Part shown: positions 1 through 14,800 of the stretch, in pieces
Numbering within the stretch: the stretch's first letter is position 1
Layout: each line of letters begins with the position of its first letter
NCBI GenBank assembly: GCA_012064415.1
Contig: SSNU01000050.1
Span: 440,655 to 504,654 of the forward strand
Direction of reading: 5' to 3'
DNA from: Gyrodactylus bullatarudis
Taxonomy: Eukaryota > Platyhelminthes > Monogenea > Gyrodactylidea > Gyrodactylidae
Length of the DNA stretch: 64,000 bases
Position numbers and translations under genes: made by a program
The notes under the pieces: generated by a model
What the model was told of the DNA's origin: nothing
Databases searched by the model: none
What the model saw: only the letters and a program-made list of their open reading frames with translations

Positions 1-52
1 ATTTAAGAAAATAACTTTTAGTCTATGTTCAAGAATTTATTTAAATTCATCC

Positions 53-426
53 TTAAATTTTTTCTTCTTGACCTCGAATTCTCTTCTTCAGAGAGGGTCT
101 TCCCCTCTTTCTATTCTCAGAATATTCTTTCAAATTAGATGATGCTTTATAATCAAGATCACAAGCAAAAATATTCTTCGAGCACATTAATTCAAGTGAC
201 TCTTTTTTGAAGGCTTTGTTCACATAAGATTTTATATCGGCATTTTCTGTGAAGACTACTGCTAATAAATGTACACACGGGTACCCAGAATATCGCATTT
301 CGCCACATGAGCAGCACAAATTTTCAAGTTGAACTACTCTTAGGAGGTCGGAATTTGGAGAGTCCCTTACATTATAGACTTTGAAAAATGACGTATTTTT
401 CCTAATGCAGAATTTGCAGATTCAGC
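53..426 (-). mobile_element. C-terminal remnant of a Mutator-like (MULE) transposase with SWIM zinc finger
   Basis: Read on the minus strand, about 124 codons are open from position 426 down to the stop at 53. The middle carries a SWIM-type zinc finger: a CSCG motif, about ten residues, then YPCVHLLAVVF, giving the CxC...CxH zinc ligands. A basic tail with KRGRPSLKKR resembles an AT-hook. SWIM fingers at the C-terminal end of an ORF are typical of MULE transposases, which cut and paste DNA in the nucleus. Only the C-terminal part is visible; an in-frame stop lies just upstream near 427, so the copy is broken or the region is a last exon. It opposes the kinase gene and probably sits in that gene's upstream intron. 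A related SWIM remnant lies near 60.9 kb. A host SWIM-domain protein is possible but less likely. Confidence 0.6.
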
Positions 427-720
427 TATGTTAGAGGTAAGGTGTCCATAACGACAAGTTGGGAAATACAAACTAATCCAATTTTTCATAGGTATGTTTG
501 CTATATAGTCATACTAGATCTGATTTTTCAATTTAAAAACATACTAATTCTGAATAAACGCCCATTGGACATACTAGTTTTGCAAATACCCCTACTCAAA
601 ATTGGAAATTACGCAGGTTTAGACAATATTGCATAATAATAATTTTGACTCAAATCTCAAAACTTTGATAAAATAACCAAAATTAATAAAATTCAGTTTT
701 GATCTCTTTATTTGTAAAAT

Positions 721-1298
721 TCTATAGAAAATCAACTTTCTCACAAGGGATCAAAATAATCAATCTATTACATAGAATTCCTATTAGAATCTTATTTAGA
801 ATCGTTTTATATTGATTGTGAGTCTTTTTCTTGATTAGTTTTCATATCTTCTCGATAGATTTAATAAACAGAGTCAAAAGATTTGTAGAATTTGATGACA
901 GTGGGGTTAGCAATTTTTTACTCTAATTTGTTAGAATTTAAAATATTGCATAATTTTTTGCATTGATAATTTCTTAGGTATGGTCAGATTAGAGTCCAGA
1001 TGATTCTTTAGGGACCATCTCTACCCCCTCTAAAAAGATTTTGAGAAAATATAACTATGAAAATGTACTATGAAGTAGGCTGAAATCCTTCTTCTGGAGA
1101 ATTTAGGTCTTTTAGAAAGGGCATTTTCTATGAACAAATCTGTTGTGGGTTTTGAAAATATATTTTGATATAAAAATCAATCAAGAAAAAGACTCAAAAT
1201 TGATATAAAAAGATTCTTAATGGGGTTCTAATGGGAATTCTATTTAATAAGGATTATCTTGATATCATTTAAGAAAGTTGATTTTCTATTGAAATTTA
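721..1298. repeat. foldback (inverted-repeat) element, MITE-like
   Basis: The left arm (about 721-838) and right arm (about 1168-1298) are imperfect reverse complements about 120 bp long, sharing blocks such as GACTCAAAATTGATATAAAA and AAGTTGATTTTC. About 330 bp without coding potential separates them. One arm of the same family recurs near 19440-19560 in a Shark intron, with the adjoining motif CTACTAATAAGTAG. The element lies in the intron upstream of the first visible Src-like exon. No transposase is present, so it is non-autonomous. The 427-720 stretch on its left shows nothing I recognise. Confidence 0.6.
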
Positions 1299-1376
1299 CA
1301 TCTACTAATAAGTAGTCGAGAAATAGATTTTAAGTAGATAAGTTAAATCAGTTAAAAGGAATTATTTTCTTTTTAG

Positions 1377-2696
<1,320 letters not shown>

Positions 2697-2857
2697 ATGT
2701 TTAATTAATAATTAGAAAAATTTAAATTTGTCTCAAGGTTGAAAGTAGATTGAGCCAATAGAAAAAAACAAAATTTAATATATCTTGATGTTATTTTAAA
2801 TACCGTAAAATTTTGAATGTCTCTAGATTTAATGAAAAGCATTAAACATTGAAATCC

Positions 2858-5800
2858 ATGAGAGATTCCAAAGAATTTAAGAGATCCTCACTTAAAAGAT
2901 GTAATTCTTTATGGTATCATGGAAGTATTTCACGGGAAGAAACAGAGAAACTCTTAAAAGGACAACAAACAGGCTCTTTTCTAGTTCGATACAGTAATTC
3001 CACGCACAAATATGTGCTCAGCTTAATAAGCTCTTTGCAATATTATCACTACCCAATTGAAGAGTTATCAGATGGATTCTACCAGATCCACGGCACAACA
3101 GCTAAATTTCTTGGAATAGATCTTCTTGTTTCAGAATTTAAAAGAAATAACAATTGCATTGTTTGTCCCTTGCTCTTTCCAATTCCTGGCACTAAACCTG
3201 TTCCTTATATTTCTGTCTATGGATCTACAACAGAACTTCATATTGCAATTAGAAAAGGAAACTTCAAACAAGTCAAAGACCTCATCTTTAAACTGAAAAA
3301 TCTACCAAATTGCAACTTGAAGGACTACATAAATGAAAAATCAGCTGATAGTGGAGCATCTCCTTTGATTGAAGCAGCAAAAGTTGGATCCAACGATATA
3401 ATCAAGGTAATTATCTTTTATCTTTGAATTAACTGAGTTGATTCTACACTCTATTGTGTTTTTTAGAATTCGTATTCTTTCTACTAGAATTGCTTCATTT
3501 CTTATTCAGTCAAATCAGATCTGATTTTTAATTTGCTTAAAACATGTTTGAAATTTTAATTTTTATCTAGTTTCTTTTGGAAAATGGAGCTATTGCTAAT
3601 CTTAGAGATTGTGGAGGCTTTACCGCCCTTCATCGAGCTTGTCAGAAATCTTTTGCTCATGTTGCTGAGACCTTATTGAAAGGAGTCTCGCAAACATCGT
3701 CAAAGTGTAATCCGCAAGTTAAGTGTCCATTTACGGGAAATACTCCACTTCATGAAGCAGCATTATTGGGTCATTTTGATTGTGTGAATACCTTGCTAAA
3801 ATATCGTGCTGCCCCTTGGTCAAGAAATTTTGATGACGAAATGCCATTCGAGTTGGCTGGAAGGTTTGGATTCGAAGATCTTAGCTGCGCTCTTGCAAGC
3901 TATAAACTACCGAATCCTCTAACAAATAAGGTAAGTTTTTATTTTTGTATTTTTCAAGTTAATATACCAAGTTACAAGATTTTTTAGAAAATGGTAAAAA
4001 CTCAATTAATAAAAAAATTGTTTTTTTAATTTGAACTCTTTGCTCAGAGCTTGTATAAACTCCAAAAATGCAGTCCAGTTAGGGATTTTCAATAAATTTA
4101 TTTTTATTCCCTGATGAATATTTGAAAATCAAAACTCTGATGTTGTAAATCCTATTCTTGATTTTGTAACCAAATGGGTAAAAGAAGGATTTCTTTTTAA
4201 ATTAAACATTTGAAATTTGATTAATATAATTTTATGTTCGAATTATACATTTAGAATGATTGGTATCATCCAAATCTAAGCAGAAGTGAATCGGAGAAAA
4301 TGTTCTCAAAAAAAGCTTTGCAAAAAGATGGCACATTCCTCATAAGAAACTCATCACAGTCGGATCGTAAATATGTCCTAGTTGTTTGGTGTTCTGATCA
4401 ATTGCTCAAGTATCAAATCAATGTAATCGATTTTCCTCTTCAATCTGAGACTAATGAAGCTTATTTCATTGATAAAGTGAGCTTGAATAACTTAATTCAA
4501 ATAAAATCTTGAATTTTAGGGACAGAAATTAGCTCATCTCTGAGGAATTAGCTTTTGAAGATTTTTCATTGTTCAAGTAAAACGATAAAGCTATTTTATC
4601 AAATAAAAATTATAGAACTTTATTAGTAATTAAATATTAATAATAATTTTTGGTAAACTTTGGAAAACTATCTGAAGATTTTGATTCATAATTTTTCTAA
4701 ATGAACAACTCTACTATTCAAATTAATTTTATTGAGGAAGAGAAAAAATGTTTTCAATCAATCGATTCTCCAGACACAATCTTTTATCGTGATGAATGTA
4801 TTAGTCATAAAGAATTTCCTTGAAAAATACTATGTATACCCTTAGCATAGTTTGTTGGATAATAAGAGAGGGGAGGGCTGACTAGGCTGGTATAAAATTC
4901 AAGAAATGTTCCTAGACGTATGCAGAATAGACTTTATCTCTAAAAATATGTTTTTTGCCCATAATTTTTATTTTCCCTTACATCTGCTCATCACTTTTAG
5001 TCATTGTGTGTTCATTAAACTATAATATTGAATAAAGAGAATAAACATGGACAAATTTCAATTATAAATTCAGTAGTCTTTTATTTAAATATAATTCAAG
5101 TTTTGAATGTATCCATTTATCTAAGACTAACAATTGGCATACATTTTCTAATAATCTTCCGAAAATTCACAGCAATCTATGTCTCTTTTTTAAATTACTA
5201 CTTCATTTTTCTTGCACACTGTAAAAAAGATTGAACTAAAAATTATAATCTACCATAAAAAACGAAAAACTTTTTTCAGGGTCCTTTTCATCCAAGTCTT
5301 GAGTCCTTAGTTGAACATTATTCCTTATTTACTGATGGCATCCCAACCAAGTTGAATTATGCCATCTCGCCAGCGGGTCATCTCCTAAATATCGATCATG
5401 AAGTCCATCAGATTAATGGCAAAAATTCCTTCCCCAAATCCGGACAGATTCTACAAGTTCTTGTAAGTTTATTTATTTTCTTTATATAATGTTCAGAACC
5501 TCGAATAGGCTTTTCTATGCAATTTCAAAAATAGCAAATAAAAAAGTATTTCTTTCTTAAAAGATAAGAACCTTGAAAACGGGCATCTAAAGTTTGAATT
5601 TAAGCAACTCTTTCACGACTAAACATTTCTCTATGCTCGAAAGAAATACTCTAATATTGTCAACCTCTAGATCTTTTATAGATCAATGAAGAAATTGTAA
5701 TCTTTACTTATATTCATTTTTCTTGGTCGTATGTCTGAAATATTTGATGAATTTTTTTCTTGTCCTTCTTATTCCTTTGTGTAGGCAAAATAAATCACTG

Positions 5801-8800
5801 GGGAATAGTCAATAATTACCTATCTTATCTGTTCTGAAAATAGGATAATAAATTCTGTATCGTTCTCGTGATGGTTCCTTAATTCAAGATGAAAAAAGAG
5901 AGTTGATAGATGAAGCGATTCTTTGGATAAAAATAAAATTCGCTTCATATCATATCGATCTGTTACATACAGAAGAACAGTTATGGGATCGTGTGAATTT
6001 TCTCAACTTCCTTTTGTCCCTCTGGTACTCATTTGATTGTGAGACTAGAAAGAATAAATTTAAATATATTTTTAGAATTGGCATGTTCAGGATAGAAATA
6101 ATCTTGCAGTGAAAATTTGAAAAGCGTTGATACAAAAATTTTTTTTGAGCAATTTCAATACATTTTTCCTATCTACTTATTAGCGACAACACATGAAGTT
6201 TTTTAAATTTTTGCATCAAGTCTTAGAAATCATCCAATTTCTGAGAATTTTGACAATCAGGTATTATAATTGTTACTAATTTAGATTTACAAAAATATAT
6301 AAGGATATATATGTCCTTTGGGTACGCGAGGGTTAACGTACTCGTTGCTCAAAAAATTCTATTCTTGCTCAGAAATTTTTAATTTTCTCAGAATTCACAT
6401 CTAAACCAAATTAGGAGGCCTTTTTGGAATCCACTATAAAAGAAAAAAAATTTGATGATAAAATTTTTACGAAATAAATGATCTAAAAACTTTTGGTGAT
6501 AAAATTTTTCTAGGGCCACAAATAGACAAGGAAACAGACTTTTCATCATTCAGATGGTTGATATCATCAAAATTTCATAATTTTTTTCATGATTAAAAAA
6601 AATTAGCTTTAGAAAATGGCTTTGGTCTACCCGAAAGAAAATGTATTCCGGGTCAATCTTTTTTGAATTGTTTATAAAGTATTCGAAAGTATTGTTATTC
6701 CCATAAGAGTAAAAAGTATTTGAAGAGGAACTGATAAAAACAAAAACTTGACTTGAAGTAGCGGGAGAGTATGTATCAACACATGCAGGATATAAATACG
6801 TAATAAAAGTATTTCATTCATTCAAAGTCGGTCAGAAGAAGGAGAGATATGAAGTAAGCATAAAGAGAGTAGTACTTCCTTCGTAACCTTCACTTATGAA
6901 ATGAATAGGGAGAATCACAGATGATGAATGACTCAGACTATCAATACACCTTGGAAACTAACAGAACAAAAAGGTAGATAGAAATCATTATCGGTTGGAA
7001 TAATAATATAAGAAATCGATGAATTATCTTTTGTAAATTTAGTCTAAATATTACGCTTCCATAGTTATAATTTTTTCTTGACATTTCTGATTGGTTTTTT
7101 TCACAAATGCTGGGAATTCTTTGAAATTTTCAACGTCTGATTTGATACTAAAATATACATCTTGCGATAAAAGTAAATCCCAATGGACTACTCATTTTGA
7201 TTTTATCCCTGGTTAACCTACTATATAGTATACCAATAAATAAACAAAAAAATGTTCCAGAAAGGGACCCTAAATAAAAACGATGAAATTTTTTCAAATT
7301 TCCTTACAAATAATTTGCAATTTGAACAAATATTTACTATATAATAATTACAAATATGATAATCACATTTTTTGTAGTTTTACCATCTCTGTTGTATGGG
7401 CAAATTGTGCAACGAACCCTTTTCTTTGACCCTGATTCCGAACTTTCTTCGATCATAATTGAATTATTTTTATATTTCTTTATATAAAATGAAAGAATTA
7501 AGCGCTGAAATGTCTAAATTGTTGCAAAATAAAACGAATGGCCATCTATTTATTTTCCTTTGGCAATAAAATGTAGATATCATTTATCTGCATTGTCAAC
7601 TCTTCGTTTTATCAAAATTATTATAATACTTAATCAGTCCTGGCTTTCCACTTTGATTTACTTCCTGCTCGAGGTGGAAGGAAGAGAGCAGTATTGCATT
7701 TTTATTTTTTCTCCATATGGTGAATGTGGGCCTCATGATGTAGATTTAAAAAAAGTTCAAATCTCAGTCCACTTTGAAGTTAGCTTTCCGCAAAGTTCGG
7801 TTCTTATATTGAAGAATTTAACCAAAGATTTTAATATGAAAAATGCTCAGATTTTGTTCATTACCAAATGCTGAGTTGATTAATCTTGCTAGTTTTTTTG
7901 ATGAAGAGCAATTCCCATGTAAAAATAGAAAATTGTCATTTTCATATTAACTTGCTTTATATCAGAGATTTATTCTAAATGATAACAGTCATTTTTTTGA
8001 ATCTCAGATTTGGTTGATTACCAAAGAATGAGTTTTAATCTTTATTATTTGCAGAATAATTTTGACGATAACAACGAACAGATTGTGATCAAGAATCAAA
8101 ACAATAACAATATTATTAGCACAAGTAAAAAGACCGTTAATAATACAACAATTTCATCATCTTCTGGGGTCTCGATGACTACTGGAAGTAGTTCCCAAAG
8201 TGCTTTCTCTCAGAATATTACAGTGAGTATTATTGCAATTATTGTGTCATACATTAAATACTATTAATTATGATGAGTATTCATAAAAGCCCCAATTGTG
8301 ATTGATTGATAACTTATGATAAGAGTTCTTTTGTTACTAACAATAGCATATCTATCCTTTAAATAGCTCCACAATAAAATAGATACTTTGTCAAAAGTTG
8401 GCTAGAGTTACCTTAGTTAAATCGAATTTAATCAAATTTATTCATCGAAATGAAGAAAGATTTCTGTATTTTTTGCATTACTTGTTTTCAAATTTTGATT
8501 GGAATTTCATTATAACTTCATCTATGGGACGAACAACTAGAACAATAAATTTTCCCATGAGACGAATCAAATTTTGGAATGGTTTTTAGGATAAATTCTC
8601 CCCAATATTCAAATACATATTTATAGTTATTGATTGTAGTTTTCCTATTTTGTTTACTCTTTTTCATAAGATATCATTTAAACAATATATAGAATACGAT
8701 GTAGGTATTATTATGGAGAGTTTCCTCATGCTTCATGTAAGTGTGAACACAGAATAATAAAATCAACAAGACAGAAGCTAAAGTGTATATAGCCAACTTT

Positions 8801-11800
8801 ATCCTAGCTAAGATTGAATAATCTCAGACTTGATATCTACCAACTTTGAAAAGGGAAAAGTAATTCTATATGATTCAGTCTAAACAAATAAAAAGTTATC
8901 ACCTGGAAGACCATTATGGTTACAATGATAATTTTAAAATTTAAATTGTAATTAATAAAATTCAAAAATAGTAACTCTTGTTTGAAAGCTTAAATTAGTG
9001 AATGGGCGAAAGAAAAGAATTTAAATGAGTAAAAAACCATTAAACATATATATCTCATGAATAGACATCCTCAGGCAATGACAGTCTTCTAGATTCATCC
9101 AGCTTAAGTTCCCCAGAAATACGAATGATTCCTAGCAATGATGTTACATTGTTCTTTCGACTTGGGGAAGGCGAATTTGGTGAAGTCTACAGGGGTAAAC
9201 TGAAATCTTCTCAAATGAATTTGTTCCAAGATGTTGCAGTCAAAGTAAGTCGTTTTATCAATATTGGAGTAGTATTTCTGCACGTTTTGAATTTAAAGTG
9301 AATCTCACAACTATTAAATTGCTTTCATTTATTATAAAAATTCAAATTCCATGGTTATCATTGGGGCAGTAATTTTGCTATTTTTGATATGATGAATAAT
9401 ATTTTAATATGAATTAGTAGTATGTATATTATTTCATCATCCTTTCTTTCCTGAAATTTCTTATAACCGAGAAAGTACTGCTATAAAAAATGGCATGCCC
9501 CTTTTTGCTAACACATGCCCACTACATATCGGATATTATCTTAACTCTCGCCCTGGATATAGAGTCTCTTCAGACCCCAGTTGTATTGATTTTCCTATTT
9601 CATTTTTATAAATAAGAAAGGATGCCGAGAAAATTTTGAGGAATAAGCGCTTTATTTCAGGCATACTCTTCAGCCAAATATATAGTAAAAACAAAGAAAA
9701 AATATAAGTAAATCTGATTGGCTCTTTTATTGATCAGGGTTGGAGGGCATTTGCATTGTTTGTCGAGTTATCACAATGTCATATTTGTTTGGCTTTTTTG
9801 AGGTGATTGATTATACCCACCCTAGGGTGGGACACATTTCTCATACATATATGATATGAAAGCAAAAATGGCATGCCCCTTTTTGCTAACACATTCCCAC
9901 TACATATCGGATATTATCTTAACTCTCGCCCTGGATATAGACCAGAATAATAGTTATTCTAATAATCATGATAGATATTTTATTCTTAGTGATATGATGT
10001 ATGCAGGATACGTAAACAGAATGAAAGGTGATAAAACCTTTCTTGCTCTTTTTTACCAGTTCTATAAATACAGAGGGTTTTATACTGTTATATTTTTATC
10101 ATGGCCAAGACATAAAAAGCATTTGGAATACTGCACATGCGCTTATTAGACGTAAAAATATTTGGTGAATAAAAAAGTATGTATGATGAATTCTGGATGT
10201 TATTTATAAATTGTAGGTTATTTCTATGTAAACAAGACACATTTATTATTTTGTTTAGTTTTAATACTTTTGATTTAAAACTAAATGTATTGATTTAAAT
10301 AGATTTTTCAAACCCTTCATCTATGAAATTTTAAGGATTAGTCTTGAAAATAAAATTTCTGAGTTAATATTAGAATACTTATTAATAATAAGTTATTATA
10401 CAGCTATTCTCGTCAAAAAACCCCTCATTTTAAACTAATCGTGGATCATAATAATTTATGATGAGCTGAAAATTTTTATTGATTTGAAAGTGGGAGGCTA
10501 ATCGAAAGACTTTTTTTAGGATCAAGATTAGATAATAAAGATTTCGTCTATTCCATCTTAAAAGAGGAGAGGAGGCTCAAGGCTTTACACTCTGATGTAC
10601 TAGGTCTTCTTCGATCTATTGGGTTTTTAAATAATTCAATTTCTTCAAGTACGCGACTTGTGTGTGAAAGTTGAATAAAATTTAGTTATAGAATTCGGAA
10701 TAGACAAGAGAAAGAGAATAAACAAGAGATGGATGATAATACTATCACGCATACGAGTTTACACTAGACTTGGATGAATCTTTTTCAACTAATGAAACCG
10801 CCTCTAATTTTGTTTAAATAATCTTTGTGATATTTCGAAATCAATTCTTAAATCATTAAATTTTTTTGGATAATCTAGAATTATGAACGTTTTCTATTTT
10901 TAACTTCTTCATATTTATATTTTTATCAATTCTATGCAAAAAATTAAGGAATAATCAATGAAATTTTATCAACATTTTAACAATACTATTAATTTAATGA
11001 TTATAACGTTGTTGCTGATTATGTTGTCTTCTGGCGTTATAGTCAATCTATGCTGAACAACTCCCTGAAGAACTGCTTGGTTCAAAATTATTCATTTTTT
11101 GTTCTCTTTTCATTCGGTATTTTAAAAAAATCAAGGGAATAAAATTAGGGTTTGTTTGTTTATAATCAGATTGTTCAACCTTGATTTTATAAATAGAACT
11201 GTTTCTAACTGAAAATAATTCATTGGAATAAATAGACGGGACTAAATGTAGAATTCCTTCACAAAAATTGTAGGAAAAATTATTTTTGATAGCCATCACA
11301 CAACAAAAATAAGTATTGATCAAACTTGCCTAAATAGTTGAAATGGATTATCCAATAAACTACTGATACAATTTTAGTTATTTGAGAGATTGAAATGTAC
11401 CCTTTTCGATATGAAAATAATTGAAATCAAAGGTAAGCTGGCAAAATTTGATCTAAAAATCCCATGCGGAACAACTTTAAAAATTTTCAACGTTTTTAAA
11501 TTAAGAATAGATCTGAAATATTTTCCTTTTCAATAGATTTTTAAAAAATTGGTTTCTTTCAGGTAACATGTTAAGTCATCTAAGAAGCCTTTTCTTCTGG
11601 TCAGTTACGTTAACAGCAAAGAACTTTTCATGTTATTTTTGCACAACTATTCTCACTTCACAAGACTTTTACCTGTAATATATACAATCAATGTCTAAAC
11701 TCCCCTCAGTATATATGTTACCGTGAAAATGGGAAATCAGTGAATGGACGATAATCACTAGTGAAAATGAGAAATCGTTCATATTCCCGGGAAAATGGGA

Positions 11801-14800
11801 AATATTTACCCTTTACGCTGAGTTTTCACAAGAACCTTCATCGTGAAAATGGGAAATCAGTGAATGGACGGTAATCCCTAGTAAAAATGGGAATTATCTC
11901 ATACAATGAGATTTTATTTTATTCAAAGGGCCTGTACTTTTGGTCATACTTTTGTCGTACTTATAGCTAAACCTTTTTTGACCGTTAATAAAAAACAAGG
12001 ATTATGATATTTTAAATATCTTTAATTAAAAATATTCGTTATGGAGGATAACATGGTCGTCTTTTGATTATAATTTCTACTTTTGAGTCTCACAAAATCA
12101 AACTGCACACCAGTCTTAACAAGAAAAGAAGCCGATCGTAGTATACAATGAAAGTAAATGGTTGCGCAAAGGCACCATCTTTTGAACTTATTAAAAAAAT
12201 ATGATGTTAATAATCTTAATATCATTTATGGAATTGACACTTAGATCGCATTCCAAGCATGAGAAGTAAAGATATTATGCCTTGGTTGAGGGCCTTTACT
12301 AAATTGATCGATAACATATGCGATATAAGATCTGAAGTGAAATTAGGATCAAATAGCAGAGATTATGGTATGTTTCGATGCAAATGGTCAACAGGCTTTA
12401 AAGCAAGTGATGCAAATGCCGAAGGGATAATGTTTTGTGTCACTCTAGGTGCCATCATAGTTCACCATGCATTAATAGATAATGCTTATATTCTTCGATA
12501 ATTTAACTAATAATTATGTATTCTATCCTAAAATCTTTTTCTAGTTGAGAAATAGATTAGTTTCCACATTGTATTCACACAAAATCAGTGTACACACTGA
12601 CGATTAATGTGTACACTCGAGTTCCCACATTGACGATCAGTGTATACACTGAATCGTCAGTGTGTACACTGATTTTGTGTGAATACAATGTGGAAACTAA
12701 TCTATTTCTCAACTAGAAAAAGATTTTAGGATAGAATACATAATTATTAGTTAAATTATCGAAGAATATAAGCATTATCTGACGGTCAGTGTATGCACTG
12801 AGGGGAGTTTCCACATTGATTGTAGCATATATTTAATAGGGCGAGTCAGATATTTTTTTTCTGAACAATTTTTCGGCTGCAATGCGAATCTGTTATATCT
12901 AACTTAGAAAATGCGATTTATGAAATTTAAATTCGAAATTTTTTATTCTCTGACACCCAAAATCCCATTTCCCCAAAACACTTTCAACATATTCCAATAC
13001 TTTTGCTATCACATCTCAAGTTATCTCTGAATAAACTAAACTTGGCATGGAATCATTATTCAAACAAGTAAACAACGCTAATGACCTAGATGAAGAACCA
13101 GCGGAGAGATTCCAAACGTCTTTAACAGCCATATGTACAGAATATGCAAGTAAGAAAGTAGAATTCCCCTTCTTTCAAAAACAGCATAAAGTGGCATTGG
13201 AGAGGTTGAAAAGAAGAAGTGACACAATTCTCACGAAATTGGACAAATGAACAGGCTTGGCCCTAATCAAAAGGGAAGACTGCAACAAAGGAATGTACAA
13301 TATCATTAACGATTCTTCCAAATTTATCAGAACGAAAACAAAAATGAAAGATTATCAACCTGTGATATTTGAAAAGAAAGTCAATAAGACCCTGAAAGAA
13401 ATGTTATCAAACAAGGCCATTGATGATACACTTTACAATAAACTCAGAAGCTCAAACAGTAATACGAATCGTTTATATGGCCTACCCAAAATTCACAAAA
13501 TGGACCTTCAGGACAGAAATCAGGAAATTCTTTTCCGACCGGTCTTGGACCAAAGCCAGTCGGCTACCCATAGAATAGCGAGATGGCTGGTAGAAGTTCT
13601 CACACCAATGAAAGAAGAAGTATGTGGTTTTTCTCTGAAGGATTCATTTGACTTGGTAGACAAAATCAAAGATAAAAAAATTGCAAATCTTAAAATGGTT
13701 TCGTTTGACATATCATCCCTGTTCACAAATGTACCATTGGAAGAAACTATTAAATTTATCATAGAGTATGTTAAAAAACAACAAAAGTAAATTTCCTATT
13801 TCCTTTTACTGGGCTCGTAAACTCTTGGAATTGTGCTGTAAAAATATAACTTTTTCGTTTAACAAACATATCTATGTACAAAAGGATGGAGTGGCAATGG
13901 GTTCACCACTTGGACCACTATTGGCTGATTTATTTCTAGCGAAACTGGAGTCTACTTCACTAAAATCTACTATCGAAACCTGTGACAGTTATTGGAGATA
14001 TGTAGATGACACGTTACTTTTCCTCGAGAAAGAGAAAGACGAAAATGAGTTACTAAACATGTTCAACGACGCCCACCCGAGAGAACCCCCAAAAGAGAGA
14101 ACCCAATCTTATGCAAACAAAAGAAACTTGTCAAGACGTTAGGTCTAAATTGGCCAAATAAGAGAAACGGAAATAGAGCAGTCGTTGAAACTAACAGTCA
14201 ACCAGAGGAAACAATAAAAAGAAACCGAAACTCGGACACAATAATACAAACCAACAAAATATTTTAATATATATAATATAAATATAAAGTATTTTAGCCA
14301 ATGATCATTATTCCCAAAAGATATCAAAAAATCTACCTATTACGTTTATTAACCTTGTCTGTCAAACTTTCTTTTAAGTTATATAATTATGTAATCAGAA
14401 TGTACCCCACCCTAGGGTGGGAAATATCAATTATCACAAACCCTACCCGATTGACAATGTGATAAATTTTTAGATGTACCCCAACACAACAAGAGAGCCA
14501 ATCAGATTAACTTATACTTTTCTTTGTATTTTACTATACATTTGGCATGTAAGAGGCTGATGAGTATGCCTGAAATAAAGCGCTTATTCCTCTCATTTTC
14601 GGCATCCTTTTTTTTACTTTCTAAATATGCTCTCACCGTTTGCTCAATTGACAGATGATATTAAAAATCATTTCAACATAATAAATATTTATTCAGAGAT
14701 AACTTGAGATGTGATAGCAAAAGTATCTTGAGAAAGTACTTTTGTGATCGTGTTTGTTTTTGAAAATTACCAGTTTGTTTTATTATTAATCCATCTCTCA

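Larger units (their letters stand above)
11686..12826. mobile_element. 1.1-kb terminal-inverted-repeat element rich in iterated motifs
   Basis: The ends are inverted copies: TACAATCAATGT plus AAACTCCCCTCAG at 11686-11712 and its complement at about 12795-12826. Inside the left end (11722-11890) a motif of the form GTGAAAATGGGAAAT recurs about six times, including two copies of a unit of about 53 bp. Inside the right end, CAGTGTATACACTGA-type palindromes recur, and 12477-12780 is a near-perfect inverted repeat. Subterminal iterations like these are usual binding sites for a transposase. A related end occurs at 62300-62350. The element lies in Shark intron 6. I cannot place it in a superfamily. 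Confidence 0.5.

Noticed and set aside
442..636. 64-codon ORF as an upstream Src-like exon (SH3 or SH2 N-half)
   Set aside because: Its residues are Ile/Leu-rich with no SH3 or SH2 motif; borders do not fit the phase-1 entry at 1377.
2849..2857. Shark start at TTG 2849
   Set aside because: It is not an ATG; the in-frame ATG at 2858 is nine bases further and follows an in-frame stop at 2843.
4111..4140. CTGATGA ... GAAAA hammerhead-like string in Shark intron 3
   Set aside because: No stem II pairing and no complementary stem I; chance.
5855..6110. Possible extra Shark exon (open about 85 codons in intron 4)
   Set aside because: No good donor, no domain, and the second SH2 and linker join well without it.
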